A stretch of DNA of 23,130 nucleotides from positions 1 to 23,130 of the IMG/VR virus record IMGVR_UViG_3300037635_002520, one strand, 5' to 3'. The DNA is from a virus. The notes below the pieces were generated by a model. It worked only from the letters and a program-made list of their open reading frames with translations. It was not told where the DNA came from and ran no database searches. The position numbers and the translations under genes were made by a program. This document shows positions 22,616 to 23,130 of the stretch, one piece after another (within the stretch, counting starts at the first letter, position 1; each line of letters starts with the position of its first letter).

Positions 22616-22632
22616 TATTCAATCCTTATTCA
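22615..22632 (-). repeat. Shared 18-base leader, copy 2
   Basis: Identical on the minus strand to the stretch at 20303-20320; here its final A is the first base of the ATG at 22615. It contains the AAGGA ribosome binding site of the methyltransferase gene. Confidence 0.7.
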
Positions 22633-22638
22633 TTTGGC

Positions 22639-22698
22639 CGAGGCTCGAAAGCCTCGACCGTTTTTGACCAACTAAAGCCGCCGAAAGCCGGTCAAAAA
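22639..22698 (-). promoter_or_regulatory. Paired hairpins in the methyltransferase leader
   Basis: On the minus strand, TTTTTGACC (22690-22698) pairs with GGTCAAAAA (22661-22669), then CGAGGCT pairs with AGCCTCG (22639-22656) around a TTCG loop. Both lie in the 83-base gap between the small gene and the methyltransferase. They could attenuate, process or stabilise the message. Confidence 0.5.
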
Positions 22699-22911
22699 TT
22701 ATGGTTTCGGTTTCGGGCGAACGAATGATGAAATCTTGTCGGTTTCATAACAGGTTGCCCGCGTGTCCGAATAATTTTCATATATAGGTTCATAAATCCA
22801 TTCGACCGAGGCTCGGCAAGCCTCGAGCGATGGAAAGATGATTTTCGATTCGAACAATTCATCATCCGAATTGCCATAAATCAAAACCAAGATTGTCCAG
22901 AAACTAGCCAT
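22699..22911 (-). CDS. Small two-cysteine protein, possibly exported
   Basis: 70 residues: a hydrophobic start (MASFWTILVLIYGN), DDELFESKIIFPSLEACRASVEWIYEPIYENYSDTRATCYETDK and a basic proline end. Two cysteines (near 31 and 54) could form a disulphide if the protein is exported, and the layout matches short phage proteins of unknown function. Start overlaps the upstream stop as TAATG. The alternative frame at 22692-22877 is a shadow. Confidence 0.6.
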   Translation of the reverse strand: MASFWTILVLIYGNSDDELFESKIIFPSLEACRASVEWIYEPIYENYSDTRATCYETDKISSFVRPKPKP

Positions 22912-23129
22912 TAAAAGGGAATTTCATCATCCAGATCGGCGGATGGTGGCGGTGGTGGTGGCGGTGCTTGGAAACTCTTGGCCGATGGCATTGGATCAGG
23001 ATGAACCGACATCGGAGCCATTGAATCGGTAAACCGTTTCAATCCGGTTTCGATCCGCTCTTTCATCCGCTCGGAAAGCAACTCGAAAGAATTATTGTCC
23101 TCGGGAAGCGAGTTTATATAGAGCAACTC
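22911..23129 (-). CDS. SSB-like protein, C-terminal part (5' partial)
   Basis: At least 72 residues; the frame is open to the window edge, so the start lies outside. It shows a helical segment (SERMKERIETGLKRFTDS), a flexible Pro-rich linker (seven prolines in a row) and the acidic tip ADLDDEIPF. A disordered linker ending in DDxIPF is the hallmark of single-stranded DNA-binding proteins, whose tip recruits replication and repair partners. The OB-fold domain is not in the window, so the call rests on the tail and on the recombination gene context. Confidence 0.6.
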   Translation of the reverse strand, partial: ELLYINSLPEDNNSFELLSERMKERIETGLKRFTDSMAPMSVHPDPMPSAKSFQAPPPPPPPSADLDDEIPF

Positions 23130-23130
23130 A

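Noticed and set aside
22692-22877. 61-residue minus-strand frame overlapping the small two-cysteine gene
   Set aside because: Different frame of the same region; the 70-residue frame has the TAATG junction with the upstream gene and a better protein pattern.
1-23130. tRNA genes, CRISPR arrays, insertion sequences, integrase or attachment site
   Set aside because: No cloverleaf, regularly spaced repeat set, transposase or recombinase was seen. Lifestyle (lytic or temperate) therefore stays open.

Overview
The window is a near-complete late-gene arm plus part of the early region of a tailed double-stranded DNA bacteriophage (or prophage). The evidence is an uninterrupted terminase, portal, capsid, tail, fibre and lysis gene order with very tight packing. 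The lambda/HK97-type head genes, the tail chaperone frameshift and the long tape measure protein point to a siphovirus. The T7-lysozyme-like amidase and small holin indicate a Gram-negative host. Several small proteins resemble families I associate with uncultured marine phages, but the host cannot be fixed from this sequence. I saw no integrase, tRNA, CRISPR array or insertion sequence.

Layout. 3-6503: packaging and head (TerL, connector-like protein, portal, and one long ORF fusing an N-terminal domain, a prohead protease and the major capsid protein). A hairpin follows at 6515-6541. 6560-8686: connector and tail tube genes (small K-rich proteins, FII-like, U-like, tail tube, G and GT chaperones made by -1 frameshifting). 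8649-15973: tape measure, two tail-tip proteins and a large fibre. 16001-18980: small proteins and a lysis cassette with several membrane proteins, one carrying an EF-hand loop, then holin and amidase. 18977-20301 (minus strand): six small overlapping genes ending in a strong terminator that lies inside the convergent plus-strand ORF. 20302-20438: divergent control region. 20439-21981 (plus): ribbon-helix-helix-like protein, PD-(D/E)XK nuclease, PolB-type 3'-5' exonuclease and a helix-turn-helix protein. 21983-22011: terminator at the second convergent junction. 22016-23129 (minus): DNA methyltransferase, a small protein and the 3' end of an SSB-like gene that leaves the window.

How it works together. 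The head genes build and package the capsid. The protease and capsid protein are encoded as one polypeptide, with a likely internal start that would give extra free capsid protein. The tail genes follow lambda logic (terminator, tube, G/GT, tape measure). The lysis genes follow the fibre. The nuclease, exonuclease, SSB-like protein and methyltransferase belong to DNA replication, recombination and modification. Several starts were moved from the longest ORF to an internal ATG with a better ribosome binding site, and two genes (54 and 46 residues) were found only by reading gaps.
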